From contig CAVXCS010000005.1 in NCBI GenBank assembly GCA_963760375.1, positions 806,001 through 870,000 on the forward strand: DNA of 64,000 nt. Direction: 5' to 3'. How positions within the stretch are numbered: the stretch's first letter is position 1; the number at the start of each line of letters is the position of its first letter. The notes under the pieces were generated by a model. The model was given only the letters and a program-made list of their open reading frames with translations. It made no database searches and was not told the origin of the DNA. Shown in pieces: positions 63,450-64,000 of the stretch. The translations under genes and the position numbers were made by a program. This DNA comes from Pelagihabitans sp963760375 (GTDB lineage Bacteria; Bacteroidota; Bacteroidia; Flavobacteriales; Flavobacteriaceae).

Positions 63450-64000
63450 ATGCCGAAGAATACCATCACCGCCATCTTGACCCTTATTGTCGTCTTTTTT
63501 TTTAAGCTTCCCGATATCAGTGCGCAAGCCCAAAAAACAAAAACACTATCGGAGGCAGCATCCGGTTTACAACTACGTGGCATCGGCCCAGCACTTATGG
63601 GCGGCCGTATCGCGGATATTGCAGTAAGCCCGAATGATCAAAGCACTTGGTATGTGGCAGTCGGTTCTGGAGGTTTATGGAAAACCAGCAATAGTGGGAT
63701 CTCTTGGAAACCCATTTTTGACGACCAACCTTCTTATTCCATTGGTACGGTAACGATTGACCCGAACAACACCGATGTCGTTTGGGTAGGCACCGGAGAA
63801 AACGTCAGTGGCCGTCATGTGGCTTGGGGCGACGGGGTATATCGGAGTGTGAATGGAGGCACTACATGGCAGCAGATGGGACTCACAAAATCGGAGCACA
63901 TTGGCAAAATTCTGGTGGACCCAAGAAATAGCGATGTGATCTTTGTTGCTGCGGAAGGGCCTTTGTGGGCTTCCGGTGGCGAACGCGGAATATATAAGTC
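63450..64000 (+). CDS. exported BNR/Asp-box propeller protein (5' part, continues past window)
   Basis: ATG 63450, signal peptide MPKNTITAILTLIVVFFFKL ending ISAQ, then a propeller with GLQLRGIGPALMGGRIADIAV, SGGLWKTSNSGISWKPIF, VWVGTGENVSGRHVAWGDGVY, SVNGGTTWQQMG. The order of motifs mirrors the start of the protein at 48221-51502 (RNIGPGGMSGRVTAIDA; SGGLWKSTSGGIKWDPIF; IWAGTGEGNPRNS), so they are paralogues. 183 residues are visible; the rest is outside the window. Same uncertain, non-catalytic assignment. Confidence 0.85.
   Translation, partial: MPKNTITAILTLIVVFFFKLPDISAQAQKTKTLSEAASGLQLRGIGPALMGGRIADIAVSPNDQSTWYVAVGSGGLWKTSNSGISWKPIFDDQPSYSIGTVTIDPNNTDVVWVGTGENVSGRHVAWGDGVYRSVNGGTTWQQMGLTKSEHIGKILVDPRNSDVIFVAAEGPLWASGGERGIYK

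Overview
The window looks like chromosomal DNA of a Bacteroidota bacterium, most likely a marine member of the Flavobacteriaceae. This is inferred from the gene content: LytTR regulators, 2TM-domain proteins, a LETM1-related biofilm protein, DUF4331 and DUF2490 proteins, a hydrolase-OsmC fusion and many SusA/ThuA/PQQ-type carbohydrate lipoproteins. Exact or near matches to the Bacteroidota -7 promoter element TAnnTTTG and weak Shine-Dalgarno sites agree with it. I see no rRNA, tRNA, CRISPR array, insertion sequence or phage gene.

Layout. Positions 1-13093 (minus strand) are filled by an extraordinary tandem-repeat signalling locus. One soluble histidine kinase of about 3,520 residues is built from 17 homologous sensor modules of about 180-195 residues. 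It is followed 3 bp later by a second protein with an NTF2/SnoaL-like head and at least four more modules, which runs off the left edge. The giant gene is split in this sequence by two single-base insertions 58 bp apart. Next come an EthD-like protein and a small coiled-coil protein, then a set acting on peptides and amino acid derivatives (N-acyl-D-amino-acid deacylase, a twice-frameshifted serine beta-lactamase-family hydrolase, and a DmpA/P1 peptidase; 14047-17930). After these are an exported protein of unknown function, an O-methyltransferase and two SnoaL-like lipoproteins (18141-21282).

21483-24175 is a TPR histidine kinase / LytTR regulator pair. It converges at a shared hairpin on a minus-strand group of DEAD-box helicase, FAD oxidoreductase and AraC regulator. 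28250-33365 is a sugar-catabolism operon: a ThuA-propeller-HEAT-cupredoxin lipoprotein, a TIM-barrel epimerase and a Gfo/Idh/MocA oxidoreductase. 33531-37463 is a LytS/LytT-type operon in which the kinase carries a C-terminal 2TM domain and three free 2TM proteins lie between kinase and regulator.

37544-51502 holds housekeeping and envelope genes: LETM1-related protein, two DUF4331-like proteins, a TPR lipoprotein, DUF547 protein, a family 2 glycosyltransferase, an ECF sigma/anti-sigma pair, Cu/Zn superoxide dismutase, a hydrolase-OsmC fusion, a DUF2490 outer membrane protein and a BNR/Asp-box propeller protein. 51594-64000 holds a TPMT-like methyltransferase, two amidohydrolases, a CDP-alcohol phosphatidyltransferase, a ThuA-PQQ dehydrogenase-PKD-cytochrome c lipoprotein, a zinc alcohol dehydrogenase, a GH13 amylase and the start of a second BNR propeller gene.

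The most interesting feature is the repeat-module sensor array at the left end. A caution for users: all four frame disruptions I found lie between 9.9 and 16.1 kb, and each is explained by one extra base, three of them in short homopolymers. They may be sequencing errors rather than real mutations.
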